A stretch of 64,000 bases of DNA from Tetzosporium hominis (lineage in GTDB: Bacteria > Bacillota > Bacilli > Bacillales_A > Planococcaceae), in NCBI RefSeq assembly GCF_002265435.1, contig NZ_NOKQ01000187.1, positions 1-64,000 of the forward strand, written 5' to 3'. Positions 50,026 through 61,049 of this stretch are shown piece by piece. The notes under the pieces are model-generated. The model did not search any database. It saw nothing but the letters and a program-made list of their open reading frames with translations, and was not told where the DNA came from. Numbering within the stretch: the first letter of the stretch is position 1; the number at the start of each line of letters is the position of its first letter. A program made the position numbers and the translations under genes.

Positions 50026-51370
50026 TTCATTACGAGTCCGTTGGTCGATATGGACAGCCACTGCCATGATTGTGACGTACATTTTGCTGTCACTTGTACT
50101 AGCGACTGCTCTTAGTCAATGGCTACTTGCCAATGAAAGGGCAGCAGCAACCATTTCTTTTACAGAACTAGAAAGTTACATGACTACAAGGGGTCCTGCA
50201 CTTAGCTTTCAAGACTTTGAACGCAATACAGGGTTATTAAATCAATTTCTGAGTCGCAATCAAAGTGCGAGACTACTAAATGAAGACGGTGTGGAGATTC
50301 TACAAATCAACCCAAGTTCTCCGTATCCCATCTTTACTGGAGAAGTCAATTCATTTCAGAGGATGGAAGAGGACGGAAAAGATTTTTTATATAAAGCTAC
50401 GGAATTTCAAATCGGCAACGGCTCTCTTTATATCGCCATGTCCCATTCATTAGAAAGTTATAGCTCCATGATCACTTATTTAAGATGGTCTCTAGTGTTA
50501 TTTGGAGTTCTGTTTGTCATCGTATCCGGGATAGCAGGATATTTCTTGTCATCTTTACTCGTCCGTCCATTAGAAGAACTCAAATATGCAATGAAACAAC
50601 ATGCACTTGACAATCAAGTAGTACCAGCCTTGTCTTATACAGGTACGGATGAGATTGGCCAACTAGCAGAGGAATACCAACAAATGGTGAGCCGTATTCA
50701 TAAAGTCTATGCCATGCAGGAGCGTTTTATAGGAAACGTCTCCCATGAACTGCGTAGCCCCATTCAAGCAATGGAAGGAAATCTTGCCATGTTGCAGCGG
50801 TGGGGGAAGACAGATCCGCAACTAGTGGAAGAGACTGTGACCATCTTACAGCAAGAGACGATGCGTATGAGACAAATGATAGAAGCATTACTTGCTCTCG
50901 CGAAACAAGAAGAAGATTCGAACCACTTTGCAGAGGTTAAACAAGTCGTTGAAGCAGCAATAGAGCGACAAGATCATCATGAGGCGGCAATGATAACTTC
51001 TTCTATTGAACCTGCCGTCCTTTCCATCTCACCAGTCCTTCTTGAACAAGTAATCACGAATTTACTTACGAATGCGATTCGCTACTCATCAGAAGTTCCT
51101 ATCATATCTATCACAGGCAAAGTGACCGACAACAAGTATATTTTGCGAATTCAAGATCAAGGAATCGGTATGGATGCGAGTGAATTAGAGAGAATTTTTG
51201 AGCCGTTCTATACGGTTGATGCTACGCGGTCCAAATCAGCGGGTGGAACTGGTCTAGGTCTAACATTTGTAAAGCAAGTGTTGGAACGTGCTGAGGGAAA
51301 AATTTCTGTAACAAGTGTACTTGGAAGAGGAAGTGAATTCACACTTCAATTTCCAATTAAAACCAAGTGA
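50009..51370 (+). CDS. arlS: Sensor histidine kinase, ArlS-like
   Basis: 453-residue membrane kinase. First membrane segment about 15-38, extracytoplasmic loop to about 150, second segment about 155-180, HAMP, then HisKA with phospho-His246 (NVSHELRSPIQAMEGNLAMLQRWGKTDP) and HATPase boxes (LLTNAIRYSS, DQGIGMDA, GGTGLGLTF). The RWGKTDP stretch after the H-box is shared with ArlS. ATG 50009 preferred; TTG 49997 sits right on the ribosome site. Overlaps arlR by 17 nt. The stimulus is unknown. Confidence 0.9.
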   Translation: MKWKPNSLRVRWSIWTATAMIVTYILLSLVLATALSQWLLANERAAATISFTELESYMTTRGPALSFQDFERNTGLLNQFLSRNQSARLLNEDGVEILQINPSSPYPIFTGEVNSFQRMEEDGKDFLYKATEFQIGNGSLYIAMSHSLESYSSMITYLRWSLVLFGVLFVIVSGIAGYFLSSLLVRPLEELKYAMKQHALDNQVVPALSYTGTDEIGQLAEEYQQMVSRIHKVYAMQERFIGNVSHELRSPIQAMEGNLAMLQRWGKTDPQLVEETVTILQQETMRMRQMIEALLALAKQEEDSNHFAEVKQVVEAAIERQDHHEAAMITSSIEPAVLSISPVLLEQVITNLLTNAIRYSSEVPIISITGKVTDNKYILRIQDQGIGMDASELERIFEPFYTVDATRSKSAGGTGLGLTFVKQVLERAEGKISVTSVLGRGSEFTLQFPIKTK

Positions 51371-51385
51371 ACTACCATTCAGTTG

Positions 51386-51412
51386 AACGCTCGTTTTATA
51401 CGAGCGTTTTTT
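51386..51412 (+). terminator. Terminator of arlRS
   Basis: The stem AACGCTCG (51386-51393) with CGAGCGTT (51401-51408) is followed by six T. Confidence 0.9.
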
Positions 51413-51567
51413 CGTGAGATTTTTCACAAAAAGCATTGTAATTTTTCCTAAGAGTAGTAAGATTGAAATGGAAAAATTGTTCATGCCCCCTCGCTTTCAT
51501 AAAGGGGTCATCAATGATACTATGAATATATATACTATTGATAGGAACTACAGTTGGAGGTTTTCTC

Positions 51568-54357
51568 ATGTCGAAAACAACTACACCCTGGTCCGCATTC
51601 TCGGGTCCGAACTTAGGGTATGTGATGGAGCAATATGAATTATTTTTGGAAACACCAGAAAACGTAGATTCTGACCTTGCCGCGTTGTTTGAACAATACG
51701 GTGCGCCAGTTGGTTCTACGACTTCAAAATCAGAAGCTGTACAAGTAGACGACTCGTTAATGGATGTTGTGTTGAAAGCGATTCAACTTGCGGATGCGAT
51801 TCGTACACATGGTCATGAAGCAGCAGATATTTACCCGCTAAATGATCGTGAAAAGAAAACAGAACGTATCTCATTAGAGTTTTACGGATTAACAAAACAG
51901 GACCTAGAAAAGGTACCTGTGTCTTTGCTTGTTCAAAACCCACCGGCTACCGTTCAAAATGGAGCACAAGCAATCGAACATCTAAAGTCTGTTTACACAA
52001 ACAAAGTAGCTTATGAGTTTGCTCATGTTATTACTCGCAATGAGCGAGAATGGTTGCAGTCTCAAATTGAAAGCACAAAACCTCAGACATTATCAGCGGA
52101 TGAGAAAAAGGAGCTCCTTGCTCGTTTAACTCATGTAGAGGGGTTTGAAAAATTCATTCACCGTACATTTGTTGGAGCTAAACGTTTCTCTATCGAAGGT
52201 TTGGATACTCTTGTTGTGTTGTTTGATGCTTTAGTCGAACAGTCTAATAAAGAACAAGTGAAACAAATGAACATCGGGATGGCTCACCGTGGCCGTTTGA
52301 ACGTGCTGACTCATATCTTGAAGAAGCCGTATGAAATGATGTTCGCTGATTTTGCACATGTTCCAAATGATGCGTTCATTCCTAAAGATGGCTCTTTAGA
52401 GTTCTCTAAAGGTTGGTACGGAGATGTGAAGTACCACAACGGTGCGACATACAATTCACCCTCAGGTTTGAAAGTAAAGCTTGCCTACAACCCATCACAC
52501 CTAGAAGTAGTTAGTCCAGTAGTTACTGGACAAGTTCGTGCTGCTCAAGAAACGACAGATGAAGCAGGCCTACCGAAACAAGATCCATCCACTGCATTTG
52601 CAGTTCTTGTACACGGAGATGCTGCATTCCCAGGACAAGGTGTGGTTACAGAAGTCTTGAACTACAGCCGTGTTCCAGGTTACCAAACTGGAGGATCCAT
52701 CCATATCATTGCAAACAATATGATCGGCTTTACGACAGAACATTACGATTCACGTTCAACGCTTTATTCAAGTGATCCAGCAAAAGGGTACGAAGTGCCA
52801 GTTGTTCACGTAAATGCCGATGAGCCAGAAGAAGTCATTCGTGTGGCTAAACTTGCGTTTGCGTACCGACAAAAATTCAATAAAGATATCGTGATCGATT
52901 TGATCGGATACCGTCGCTATGGCCACAATGAAATGGACGAGCCGATGGTAACGAATCCAGAGATGTATAAATTGGTTCACAAACATCCAACTGTACGTGA
53001 ACTCTATGGAAAGAACTTATCTTCTGAATCACTAGTAAGTGAAGATGAAGTGAAGAAATTAGATGAAGATACATTTGCAGAAATGCAAGCAGCTTATGAC
53101 CGTGTGAAAGAGCTTCCTGAGTCGAAAGCGCATGACATCGTTATCCCAGAAGCTGTGTTAAATGGCATGCCAGAACACGAATCTGGTGTAGAAGAAGACC
53201 GTCTGCGCAAAATCAATGAAGAGTTGTTGACTTGGCCAGAAGACTTTACTCCTTTTAAAAAGCTTGCTCGCATCCTAAAACGTCGTGAAGAACCTTTCAA
53301 TGGCAAAGGGAAAATTGATTGGGGTCATGCTGAGACATTAGCATTCTCTACAATTCTGCAAGACGGGCAATCCATTCGTCTAACAGGACAAGATGCGGAG
53401 CGAGGGACGTTCTCACACCGTCACCTTGTACTGCATGATGAAACAAATGGTAAAGAATTGATGCCAATTCATCATATCTCTGGTTCTAGCTCATCTTTCG
53501 TCGTGCACAACAGTCCACTGACAGAAGCAGCTATCCTAGGTTATGAATTTGGTTACAACTTAGAGGATCCAAATACATTGACGATTTGGGAAGCTCAGTA
53601 TGGTGACTTTGCTAATATGGCACAAGTGATGTTTGATAACTTTATCAGTGCAGCACGTGCTAAATGGGGTCTAAAATCAGGTTTAGTTATGTTACTTCCG
53701 CACGCTGCTGAAGGACAAGGACCTGAGCATACAAGTGCCCGCGTTGAGCGTTATTTACAGCTTGCAGCTGAAAACAACTGGACGGTTGCGAACCTCTCAA
53801 GTGCTGCGAACTACTTCCATATCTTGCGTCGCCAAGCGGCTATGCTAGAAAACGAAGCGATTCGTCCACTGATTATCGTATCTCCTAAGTCCTTGTTACG
53901 TCATCCTAAAGTGGGAGCGGATGTAGCAGAATTGACATCAGGCAAATTCGAAACAGTGATTGAAGAACCAAACTTGGGTAAAAACGCGGACAGCGTTACA
54001 AAGATCGTGTTTGCGAGTGGAAAGCTTGCAATTGATTTAGCAGATAAGATTGACTCTGGTGAAGGATATGATCACCTGCACATCGTTCGCGTAGAGCAGT
54101 TGTATCCATTCCCTCAGGAGAAAATTGCGGACATCATTGCTCGTTATCCAAACGTTAAAAAACTGGTATGGGCTCAAGAAGAACCTCAAAACCAGGGTTC
54201 ATGGCACTTTGCCCTTCCATACTTGTTAGAGCTAGGCAAAGGCCTAGATATCTCTTATTCAGGACGTACACACCGTTCAAGTCCTGCAGAGGGTGACGGA
54301 GAAGCGTACAAGGTCGAACAAGCACGTATCATTGAAGAAGCAGTAGCAAACAACTAA
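51568..54357 (+). CDS. odhA: 2-oxoglutarate dehydrogenase E1 component
   Basis: 929-residue thiamine-diphosphate E1 that decarboxylates 2-oxoglutarate in the TCA cycle. Visible: the N-terminal [16 protein letters not shown] binding segment, [16 protein letters not shown], the ThDP motif GDAAFPGQG...[20 protein letters not shown], and the C-terminal transketolase half ([24 protein letters not shown]). Length near the Bacillus OdhA. GGAGG spaces ATG 51568, so the extension to 51538 is not used. It is followed 22 nt downstream by odhB. Confidence 0.96.
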   Translation: MSKTTTPWSAFSGPNLGYVMEQYELFLETPENVDSDLAALFEQYGAPVGSTTSKSEAVQVDDSLMDVVLKAIQLADAIRTHGHEAADIYPLNDREKKTERISLEFYGLTKQDLEKVPVSLLVQNPPATVQNGAQAIEHLKSVYTNKVAYEFAHVITRNEREWLQSQIESTKPQTLSADEKKELLARLTHVEGFEKFIHRTFVGAKRFSIEGLDTLVVLFDALVEQSNKEQVKQMNIGMAHRGRLNVLTHILKKPYEMMFADFAHVPNDAFIPKDGSLEFSKGWYGDVKYHNGATYNSPSGLKVKLAYNPSHLEVVSPVVTGQVRAAQETTDEAGLPKQDPSTAFAVLVHGDAAFPGQGVVTEVLNYSRVPGYQTGGSIHIIANNMIGFTTEHYDSRSTLYSSDPAKGYEVPVVHVNADEPEEVIRVAKLAFAYRQKFNKDIVIDLIGYRRYGHNEMDEPMVTNPEMYKLVHKHPTVRELYGKNLSSESLVSEDEVKKLDEDTFAEMQAAYDRVKELPESKAHDIVIPEAVLNGMPEHESGVEEDRLRKINEELLTWPEDFTPFKKLARILKRREEPFNGKGKIDWGHAETLAFSTILQDGQSIRLTGQDAERGTFSHRHLVLHDETNGKELMPIHHISGSSSSFVVHNSPLTEAAILGYEFGYNLEDPNTLTIWEAQYGDFANMAQVMFDNFISAARAKWGLKSGLVMLLPHAAEGQGPEHTSARVERYLQLAAENNWTVANLSSAANYFHILRRQAAMLENEAIRPLIIVSPKSLLRHPKVGADVAELTSGKFETVIEEPNLGKNADSVTKIVFASGKLAIDLADKIDSGEGYDHLHIVRVEQLYPFPQEKIADIIARYPNVKKLVWAQEEPQNQGSWHFALPYLLELGKGLDISYSGRTHRSSPAEGDGEAYKVEQARIIEEAVANN

Positions 54358-54379
54358 ATCGTCCAAGGAGGAAACAATC

Positions 54380-55609
54380 GTGGCAGATATTATCGTTCCA
54401 GAATTAGCAGAATCCATTACAGAAGGTACCATTGCACAGTGGTTAAAACAACCAGGTGATACAGTTGAAAAAGGTGAGTTCATCGTTGAACTTGAAACAG
54501 ATAAAGTAAACGTAGAAGTCATCTCAGAAGAAGCGGGAGTTGTTCAAGAACTTCTAGCTGCTGAAGGAGATACAGTTCAAGTTGGTCAAGTCATCGCTCG
54601 TGTAGGTGCTGGTGAAGGTTCAGCTGCTGCTCCAAAAGAGGAAGCGCCAGCGAAAACAGAAGAAAAAGCTCCTGAACAAAAAGAAGAGCCTGCTAAAGAA
54701 GCAGTTAAAGAAGAAGTAAAGCACGAGGAGTCTGGTGATCGTACAATCGCATCACCTGCAGCTCGCAAATTAGCTCGTGAAAAAGGAATCAACTTGAGCG
54801 AGATTTCTCCAGTGGATCCTATGGGTCGCGTGCGCGTTCAAGACGTAGCAGCTCACGGTCAAAAACCGGCAGCTGCACCACAAGCACAAACTGCTGCTAA
54901 AGAAGACGATGGCCGCACAACTCGTGAGAAGATGACGCGTCGTCGTCAGACGATTGCTAGCCGTCTACTAGAAGTAAAACAAAATACAGCCATGTTGACT
55001 ACATTCAACGAGATCGATATGACAAACGTGATGGCACTTCGTTCACGCAAGAAAGATCAATTCTTCGAGCAAAACGATGTACGTCTTGGATTCATGTCCT
55101 TCTTTACTAAAGCAGTTGTAGCAGCTCTTAAAAAGTATCCATACGTAAACTCTCAAATCGATGGAGACTACATCGTGAAAAACAACTTCTACGATATTGG
55201 TATTGCGGTATCTACTGAAGGTGGACTAGTTGTGCCAATCGTACGTGACGCGGACCGTAAAAACTTCGCAGAAATCGAAGCGAACATTGGAGAACTAGCT
55301 GCAAAAGCTCGCGACAACAAATTAACACTTGGCGATATGTCAGGTGGTTCATTTACAATCACAAACGGTGGTGTATTCGGCTCATTGATGTCTACTCCAA
55401 TCTTGAACGGTACACAAGTAGGGATTCTTGGCATGCACACAATCCAAAAACGTCCAATCGCTGTTGGAGACAATGTCGAGATTCGTCCGATGATGTATAT
55501 CGCTCTATCTTACGATCACCGTGTTATTGATGGAAAAGACTCTGTAGGATTCTTGAAAACTGTTAAAGAGTTGCTTGAAAACCCAGAGGATCTTCTACTT
55601 AACTCATAA
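54380..55609 (+). CDS. odhB: Dihydrolipoyl succinyltransferase (E2) of 2-oxoglutarate dehydrogenase
   Basis: 409-residue E2. Lipoyl domain (1-75) with the lipoylated Lys42 in [11 protein letters not shown]; Ala/Pro/Glu-rich linker (80-118); peripheral subunit-binding domain (about 120-155, [20 protein letters not shown]); catalytic domain with active-site His in [19 protein letters not shown] precedes GTG 54380. Uses E3 encoded elsewhere. Ends at a hairpin terminator. Confidence 0.96.
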   Translation: MADIIVPELAESITEGTIAQWLKQPGDTVEKGEFIVELETDKVNVEVISEEAGVVQELLAAEGDTVQVGQVIARVGAGEGSAAAPKEEAPAKTEEKAPEQKEEPAKEAVKEEVKHEESGDRTIASPAARKLAREKGINLSEISPVDPMGRVRVQDVAAHGQKPAAAPQAQTAAKEDDGRTTREKMTRRRQTIASRLLEVKQNTAMLTTFNEIDMTNVMALRSRKKDQFFEQNDVRLGFMSFFTKAVVAALKKYPYVNSQIDGDYIVKNNFYDIGIAVSTEGGLVVPIVRDADRKNFAEIEANIGELAAKARDNKLTLGDMSGGSFTITNGGVFGSLMSTPILNGTQVGILGMHTIQKRPIAVGDNVEIRPMMYIALSYDHRVIDGKDSVGFLKTVKELLENPEDLLLNS

Positions 55610-55616
55610 TTTATAC

Positions 55617-55647
55617 AAGAGGTCCTGCACTACGCAGGATCTCTTTT
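55617..55647 (+). terminator. Terminator of odhAB
   Basis: A 12-bp stem (55617-55628 with 55634-55645, one G-T pair) with ACTAC loop is followed by TTTT-type sequence. Confidence 0.75.
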
Positions 55648-55666
55648 CCACTACAGGAGGGTTCTT

Positions 55667-55864
55667 ATGATTCATGAAAATTGGGCAGAAAAGCCAACAC
55701 TTCGCACAGTAATATGCAAGCATACAAATGCTGAAAAGTTTCTTGTTAGCAATGTCTTAACCGCTGGGAAAGAGTATGAAGTGAAGAACGAAACAGACGA
55801 GTTTGTGTTTGTTGTCGACAACACAGGCAAAATTGGTGGGTATTATAAAGAGTACTTCGAATGA
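55667..55864 (+). CDS. Small hypothetical protein (DUF6501-like)
   Basis: 65-residue beta-rich protein with NWAEKPTLRTVICKHTNAEK and the conserved tail EFVFVVDNTGKIGGYYKEYF, recalling small SH3-like DUF6501 proteins of Bacillales. ACAGGAGGGTTCTT precedes the ATG. It overlaps a possible early start of the AAA gene by ATGA and probably sits in its operon. Function unknown. Confidence 0.7.
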   Translation: MIHENWAEKPTLRTVICKHTNAEKFLVSNVLTAGKEYEVKNETDEFVFVVDNTGKIGGYYKEYFE

Positions 55865-55908
55865 CCGATGGGGTTCCATCGGTTTTTTCTGTCGAAAGGG
55901 AGAAGACT

Positions 55909-56769
55909 ATGAATCTTTTAGAAAAAGAACGAAACGAACGTTCTACCAGAGACTACTTAGATGACAAATCGCTCATTCGAGATGGTGGGTATAGAAGTCC
56001 GAATGCACACCTTTTACAAGATATTCAAATTGCCATAGCTTTAGGAAAACCTGTCTTACTTAAAGGACCGGCAGGGGCAGGGAAGACCAAGCTTGCGGAA
56101 ACCATCAGTCACTATTTTGGGCAACCGATGCAAAGTATCAATACTTCTGTCGATCTCGATGCAGAAGCGCTTCTAGGATTTAAAACTATTATTCAACGTG
56201 ATGGTCAGACGGCTATCGAATTTGTGGAAGGTCCTGTCGTCGAAGCCATGAAGAAAGGTCATCTTTTGTATATCGACGAGATCAATATGGCTAAAGCTGA
56301 AACATTACCGATTCTACACGGAATTCTCGATTATCGGAAGATGCTGACAAATCCGTTCACAGGAGAGGTCATTAAAGCACATCCTCATTTTGGGGTTCTT
56401 GCTGCCATTAATGAAGGATATATGGGAACAGCTCCTCTCAACGAGGCGTTGAAAGATCGTTTTGTATCTTTTTCTATTCCTTATATTCAAGGAGACGATC
56501 TAAAAGAGTTAGTGGAAAGCCAATTCCCGGAGCTAAAAAACTCTAATCTCGATACGGTGCTTGCTATTACTAACGAGCTAAGAGAACTAGCTGAACAAGG
56601 TCGCGTAGCGGACGAATCTGCTTCTATTCGTTCTCTTTTTGATGTGATCGAGCTGTCCTTTTACATGCCTCTTGAACGCGCTTATCAATACGGCTTACTT
56701 GAAAAAATGGCGGACTTACAAGAAAAGATGCTTGTCCATGAAATCATCACCTCGTGGTTGGATGCGTAA
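55909..56769 (+). CDS. yojN: MoxR/NorQ-type AAA+ ATPase (YojN-like)
   Basis: 286-residue AAA+ ATPase with Walker A LKGPAGAGKTKLAE, Walker B LLYIDEINMAKAETLP and sensor 1 GVLAAINEGY, and the arginine-finger region ALKDRFVSF. It is the MoxR/GvpN/NorQ/CbbQ class, usually paired with a VWA protein to remodel or load metal enzymes. AAAGGGAG spaces ATG 55909; an earlier ATG at 55861 overlaps the previous gene but has a weak site. The VWA partner begins at its stop codon. Confidence 0.87.
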   Translation: MNLLEKERNERSTRDYLDDKSLIRDGGYRSPNAHLLQDIQIAIALGKPVLLKGPAGAGKTKLAETISHYFGQPMQSINTSVDLDAEALLGFKTIIQRDGQTAIEFVEGPVVEAMKKGHLLYIDEINMAKAETLPILHGILDYRKMLTNPFTGEVIKAHPHFGVLAAINEGYMGTAPLNEALKDRFVSFSIPYIQGDDLKELVESQFPELKNSNLDTVLAITNELRELAEQGRVADESASIRSLFDVIELSFYMPLERAYQYGLLEKMADLQEKMLVHEIITSWLDA

Positions 56770-58616
56770 TGGAACGCTTCATTAAGTTCAATAATGAAGT
56801 CGTCGAGGCAGGAGAACTGTTGCATTTTGAGCGTGTGGCACAAGCATGGATGCGCTCATCTGAATTTACGCTATCCGAACGCCAACTGCTAGAACTCAAC
56901 CCTGCCGACCATCTCGTTGCCATCAGCGTGTTTTGGCGACATCGAACGCCTGCAATTCAACATGCGGGTCGAGTGACGGATGTACTGCTTCTCACATTAG
57001 GATTCTATAAAGAGTTTAATCTGAGAGTATATGAAGAGTTTCTTGATGAGTTACAAGGACACCAATTCGAGCAACTAGCAAGACAACTCGTCTTTTTATT
57101 AGAAGAGATACGCTTTACACAGCAAATTACGAAAACGAGAAAAGGCACTGCGAAATGGTTTCAGCTTCGCCATCAAGCGGCAGTTCCGTATTACAAACAA
57201 CAGCTCTCGACTTTACAAAAACGTGGATTTACTTCTGATGCATTGCTTTATTTTATCGCTGTCGCGTTCTATGAGGGGACCTTACATGTCCAAGATATCG
57301 GAGAATTTAGCGAACTCGTTCCTTTTTTGAATCAGTGGCGCACGTTGTCTTCAACAGAAGATACTGTAGATACTGTCTGGGGAATCTTGTTTCGAATGGA
57401 AGATATTTTGTCTCAAGATGCTCAACTGACGCATTTTCAGCATCTGGTGCTGCGAGGGTCTGAATTTGAAAACTTTACGTACCACCGGGGTCTTAAAAAG
57501 GAGTTAAAAGGTACGGAAGAGTCAAAAGAGTCGGTAGAAGAGATGATGCAGATGTGGCACCAAGAAAGTGAACAGGAGAAAGGCCTGCATCTAAGATTTG
57601 AGATTGAACATGGTCGAGATAGTGACCTAGCAGATCCAGATGGTGCAGTAGAAGAAGGGCGCGAGGACCATGAGCCGACTTCTATTGGACTAGGAAATTC
57701 TTCTGCTCAGTCGTCTGAAGACTATGACCAGGATCAACTGACTGCTAGTCTGTTTCCGCGAATTCATGACACTGTGGTCGCGAAGGAACGGTTAATTGAG
57801 GTTCAAGAAACGACCAATTTTACTGCTGTTGCTAAAACCCGATTACTGCAGTCTCCATACGTTAAACAACTGGTAACTTTGTTTGAAAAAGAAATGGCCA
57901 AAAAAGAAATTGATGTGCAGAGAAATTTAAGCAAAGGGAGACTGCAGAAGAATCTCTTGCCTCTTTGGCTTGAAGAAAGACCACGAATCTTTTACCGGAA
58001 AGGACAAGATAGTAGAGAACTTGATGCAGTTTTTTACTTGCTAGTAGACGGGTCCGCTTCGATGCAGGATAAGCTAGAAGAAACGAAAGAAGCTGTCCTC
58101 TACGTGCATGATGTATTGCGCAAGCTCAGAATCCCGCATCGGATCGTACAGCACTATGAAGACGCGTATGATGCTACAGAGAGCTACCAACCAAACTATT
58201 TTGAAGTGATGCATGAATACGATCATACGACAGATGCCGCTCCGTCTATTTATTCAATGGAAGCACATGAAGACAACCGAGATGGCTATGCACTTCGCAA
58301 AGCTGGGCACTCGTTACTTGCACGCCCTGAATCTCAGAAGTTCCTTCTTTATTTCTCAGATGGTGAGCCATCTGCTTTTGAATACCGGGAAAAAGGAATT
58401 CTTGATACGGCAGACGCTGTTCAGTGGCTTGAGAAGAAAGGCATAGGTTTTCTTCATTTGTATCTGTCTGACACTAAGGTAACGGAAGAACAACAGCACC
58501 TTTTCTCTGTAATCTATGGAAAGCGCACGGCTGCAACGGATTCATTAGATCAGTTTACTTCAGAAGCACACCGTCTTCTCAAACGAATGCTCCAACATGC
58601 TTTGATGCGACTATAG
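56769..58616 (+). CDS. yojO: VWA-domain protein (YojO-like, NorD/CobT-type)
   Basis: 615-residue partner of the AAA+ ATPase. A helical N-terminal part (1-300), an acidic linker (GRDSDLADPDGAVEEGREDHE and SSEDYDQDQ), then a C-terminal VWA domain with MIDAS DGSASMQDKLEE (DxSxS), a threonine region and YFSDGEPSAFEY. NorD/CobT-like VWA proteins work with MoxR-type ATPases as metal chelatase-like machines. The target is unknown. The ATG overlaps the yojN stop (TAATG); the ribosome site is weak, consistent with coupling. Confidence 0.85.
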   Translation: MERFIKFNNEVVEAGELLHFERVAQAWMRSSEFTLSERQLLELNPADHLVAISVFWRHRTPAIQHAGRVTDVLLLTLGFYKEFNLRVYEEFLDELQGHQFEQLARQLVFLLEEIRFTQQITKTRKGTAKWFQLRHQAAVPYYKQQLSTLQKRGFTSDALLYFIAVAFYEGTLHVQDIGEFSELVPFLNQWRTLSSTEDTVDTVWGILFRMEDILSQDAQLTHFQHLVLRGSEFENFTYHRGLKKELKGTEESKESVEEMMQMWHQESEQEKGLHLRFEIEHGRDSDLADPDGAVEEGREDHEPTSIGLGNSSAQSSEDYDQDQLTASLFPRIHDTVVAKERLIEVQETTNFTAVAKTRLLQSPYVKQLVTLFEKEMAKKEIDVQRNLSKGRLQKNLLPLWLEERPRIFYRKGQDSRELDAVFYLLVDGSASMQDKLEETKEAVLYVHDVLRKLRIPHRIVQHYEDAYDATESYQPNYFEVMHEYDHTTDAAPSIYSMEAHEDNRDGYALRKAGHSLLARPESQKFLLYFSDGEPSAFEYREKGILDTADAVQWLEKKGIGFLHLYLSDTKVTEEQQHLFSVIYGKRTAATDSLDQFTSEAHRLLKRMLQHALMRL

Positions 58617-58617
58617 G

Positions 58618-58651
58618 AAAGACCCCGAAATCAAATGATTTTGGGGTCTTT
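58618..58651. terminator. Bidirectional terminator between yojO and telA
   Basis: A 15-bp stem (58618-58632 with 58637-58651, one G-T pair) and loop AAAT, A run at the left and T run at the right. Confidence 0.85.
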
Positions 58652-58654
58652 GTC

Positions 58655-59812
58655 CTACATACGGTTTTCGCTACGTTCTTGAATTTGTAAGAGACGATTT
58701 TTCAATTCTTCTTCCATACGGGCAATCTCAAGTTCCGCAGCTTTTCGTTTCATGCGGCCATCAGCTTGAATTTGGAGCGTTTCTTCGATAGTGCTGAGTA
58801 AGTTTTCTTGCGTCTTCTTCAACGTATCGATTTCAACAATGCCACGCTCATTCTCTTTAGCCGTTTCGATACTGTTCACTTTTAGCATCTCTGAGTTCTT
58901 TAGCAGTAGCTCATTAGTCGTAGCAGTTACCTGACGCTGAGCCGACACGGCTTTCTGCTGACGGTTTAGTGTAAGAGCAATAGCTATCTGATTTTTCCAT
59001 AGAGGGATAGATGTCATAATAGAAGATTGAATCTTCTCAGCTAGTGTCTGGTTCGTCTGTTGGATCATTCGGATTTGAGGCGCACTTTGGATTGTGATTT
59101 GACGAGACAACTGCAAATCATAGATACGTTTTTCTAGACGATCAACAAATTGGGTCATGTCATGGACTTCCTGGAACGCCATCTGATCGTTGGATTGCTC
59201 TGCTTTTTGTCTCAATGCAGGAATTGTCGTAGAGACAATCTCGTCTCGTTTTAGTTCTGCTGCTGCGATATAAATATTCAAGGCTTTAAAGTAGTTCTTG
59301 TTTTGATCGTAGAGCTTATCAAGCATGCGCACATCTTCAACTAAGCCTCGTTTAGAGTGCTCCAACTGAATGCCGATCCGGTCTACTTGAGTACTCAATT
59401 TTTGATAACGGGACATCACTTCTTGAAGAGAGCGGTTCACTTTAGAGAACAGTTTACGGATTCCCTTTTTCTCTTTTTGATTCAGATCTTCCGGATTGAT
59501 TTCATTTAACTTTTTCATTAAATCACTTAAAATGTCGCCGACTGGACCGATGTCTTTCTTCTGAACATGGTCAAGCATCTGATGAGAGAACTTGGTCAGT
59601 TCATTTTGAGCAGTAGCTCCGTATGTCAAAATAGATTCATAATCTCCAACAGGGATCTGGGTAGCTAATTGTTTGGCTTTTGTTTGTTCTTCTTCTGTAA
59701 GGCGATCTAGTAACTTTACTTGTTGCGTTGCAGGAGTCTCTGCTTTTGAAACTGGTTCCATCAACAGTTCATCTAGCAAATAGTCTGTTTGGTTCGTTTG
59801 TTCAGCGTTCAT
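58655..59812 (-). CDS. telA: TelA family toxic-anion-resistance protein (YaaN-like)
   Basis: 385-residue helical, coiled-coil protein of the TelA/YaaN family (PF05816). Characteristic stretches are [59 protein letters not shown], and [29 protein letters not shown]. Linked in other bacteria to tellurite or cell-wall-antibiotic resistance. Starts at ATG 59812 behind GGAGATCAGCC, overlapping xpaC by 11 nt. Confidence 0.9.
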   Translation of the reverse strand: MNAEQTNQTDYLLDELLMEPVSKAETPATQQVKLLDRLTEEEQTKAKQLATQIPVGDYESILTYGATAQNELTKFSHQMLDHVQKKDIGPVGDILSDLMKKLNEINPEDLNQKEKKGIRKLFSKVNRSLQEVMSRYQKLSTQVDRIGIQLEHSKRGLVEDVRMLDKLYDQNKNYFKALNIYIAAAELKRDEIVSTTIPALRQKAEQSNDQMAFQEVHDMTQFVDRLEKRIYDLQLSRQITIQSAPQIRMIQQTNQTLAEKIQSSIMTSIPLWKNQIAIALTLNRQQKAVSAQRQVTATTNELLLKNSEMLKVNSIETAKENERGIVEIDTLKKTQENLLSTIEETLQIQADGRMKRKAAELEIARMEEELKNRLLQIQERSENRM

Positions 59813-60452
59813 TTGGCTGATCTCCTTTCGGTTCCGGTAGACGGGAAGTGGTCAATTGTTTCGCGTAATCCAACTCCAACTGGAGTCGGTTGATATCTTG
59901 TTTGACAACATCGTTTACGTCTTGTTGAAGAAGCTCGTTGATGTCATCCATCATTTCACGAGCATCTAAAAGTGCGAGTTTTGTGGAAGCATCCTTGCTT
60001 GGCTGTCTAACAAGTAACGCATATTTTTTTGTGATTTCTAATGCACTATCTAGGTGTGAGTAGAAGAAAGCCTCTACTAAATAGAAGCGCTTAGGATCCT
60101 CTTTGACAAGCTGGACAATGCGTTTTGCTGCCCGGTTCATCTCAATCAATTGTTTGATGGAACGGAATGACCGAACTTTGGTATAGTATTGATTGAGCTC
60201 GTGCATCTTTTCTTGAGCTTCTCCAACTTGTTTCGAAATATGCTGAAGTTCAGACCAAGTAAGCCCATGTTTTTTGACGACATGGTACTTCTGCACACCT
60301 TTAATAGAGTAATTGGAAGCTGCATACGTACCCGCAGCTACAAAGGCACTTAGGGTGAGCCCTGCATCAAACGGGACTAGTAACAACAATAGAGACGACC
60401 CCGCGATGGGAATATTGAGCACATGTCGAATTGCTGTATATTTTGAATTCAT
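59802..60452 (-). CDS. xpaC: XpaC-like membrane protein
   Basis: 216-residue protein with two short N-terminal membrane segments (about 14-50) and a helical rest, matching the XpaC family (5-bromo-4-chloroindolyl phosphate hydrolysis protein). The frame runs up to GTG 60470, but CGAGGTG spaces ATG 60452. xpaC and yaaN/telA are always neighbours in Bacillus and Staphylococcus; a common role in envelope stress is likely. Confidence 0.85.
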   Translation of the reverse strand: MNSKYTAIRHVLNIPIAGSSLLLLLVPFDAGLTLSAFVAAGTYAASNYSIKGVQKYHVVKKHGLTWSELQHISKQVGEAQEKMHELNQYYTKVRSFRSIKQLIEMNRAAKRIVQLVKEDPKRFYLVEAFFYSHLDSALEITKKYALLVRQPSKDASTKLALLDAREMMDDINELLQQDVNDVVKQDINRLQLELDYAKQLTTSRLPEPKGDQPNER

Positions 60453-60607
60453 AGCTGCACCTCGTTTCACTACTTTTACATACGTTTTCAGGACCGAAAA
60501 GTTTCATTCTTAACGTAAGTATCAGTTTCTAGAGCAAGAATTGCAAGCACTTTAGTCGACAGCACCTGTTTGTTTTAGCATAATGGGAGAAGGAAGGAGG
60601 GACACAC

Positions 60608-60889
60608 ATGTATCGTGTGATCTATATGAAGGCTGATTATGAGCCGTGGTATTTGTTTGAAGGCTGGCAGCAACACATTGTAGACAGCTGGTCCTTCCCA
60701 TCCGAGAAGGAAGCAAAGCAGCATCTTGTACATAAAGTCCAAGAATTTCAAGATATCTACAAATTTTCTCGTGAGAAAAACGGCTATCATGCATTTTGGG
60801 ATGGAAAAGAAGTCTGTTACTGTGAAGACTGCGAAGAAGACTTGCAGCTTTATCACGGCTTGTTTATTTTTACGGAACTAGCAGAATAA
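60608..60889 (+). CDS. DUF1033 family protein
   Basis: 93-residue protein of the DUF1033 family: MYRVIYMKADYEPWYLFEGW, DSWSFPSEKEAKQHLVH, and CYCEDCEEDLQLYHG near the end, with CxC..C cysteines that could bind metal. AAGGAGGGACACAC precedes the ATG. Divergent from xpaC. Function unknown. Confidence 0.8.
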   Translation: MYRVIYMKADYEPWYLFEGWQQHIVDSWSFPSEKEAKQHLVHKVQEFQDIYKFSREKNGYHAFWDGKEVCYCEDCEEDLQLYHGLFIFTELAE

Positions 60890-60912
60890 TGGATGTAATC
60901 AGATAATAGCGG

Positions 60913-60940
60913 TTGACGAAGAAACTGGAACTGATATAAT
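60913..60940 (+). promoter_or_regulatory. Promoter of the third cold-shock gene
   Basis: TTGACG (60913-60918), 16 bp, consensus TATAAT (60935-60940). Transcription would start near 60947, leaving a leader of about 130 nt. Confidence 0.75.
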
Positions 60941-60957
60941 TTAACTAACAATGTATA

Positions 60958-61049
60958 GTGAAAACCGTAACGCAATTCACATATCCTATGTAGTGATCGA
61001 TGTGAACTCATCGGTACTTCATCGGATATGTGAATTTTTTGGTTTTCAC
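60958..61049 (+). promoter_or_regulatory. Long-stem 5' leader of the third cold-shock gene
   Basis: Three nested arm pairs fold the whole leader: GTGAAAACC (60958-60966) with GGTTTTCAC (61041-61049); AATTCACATATCC (60974-60986) with GGATATGTGAATT (61024-61036); CGATG (60998-61002) with CATCG (61009-61013). The stem ends 22 nt before the GGAGG ribosome site. This is the layout of a temperature-responsive cold-shock leader. Confidence 0.75.
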
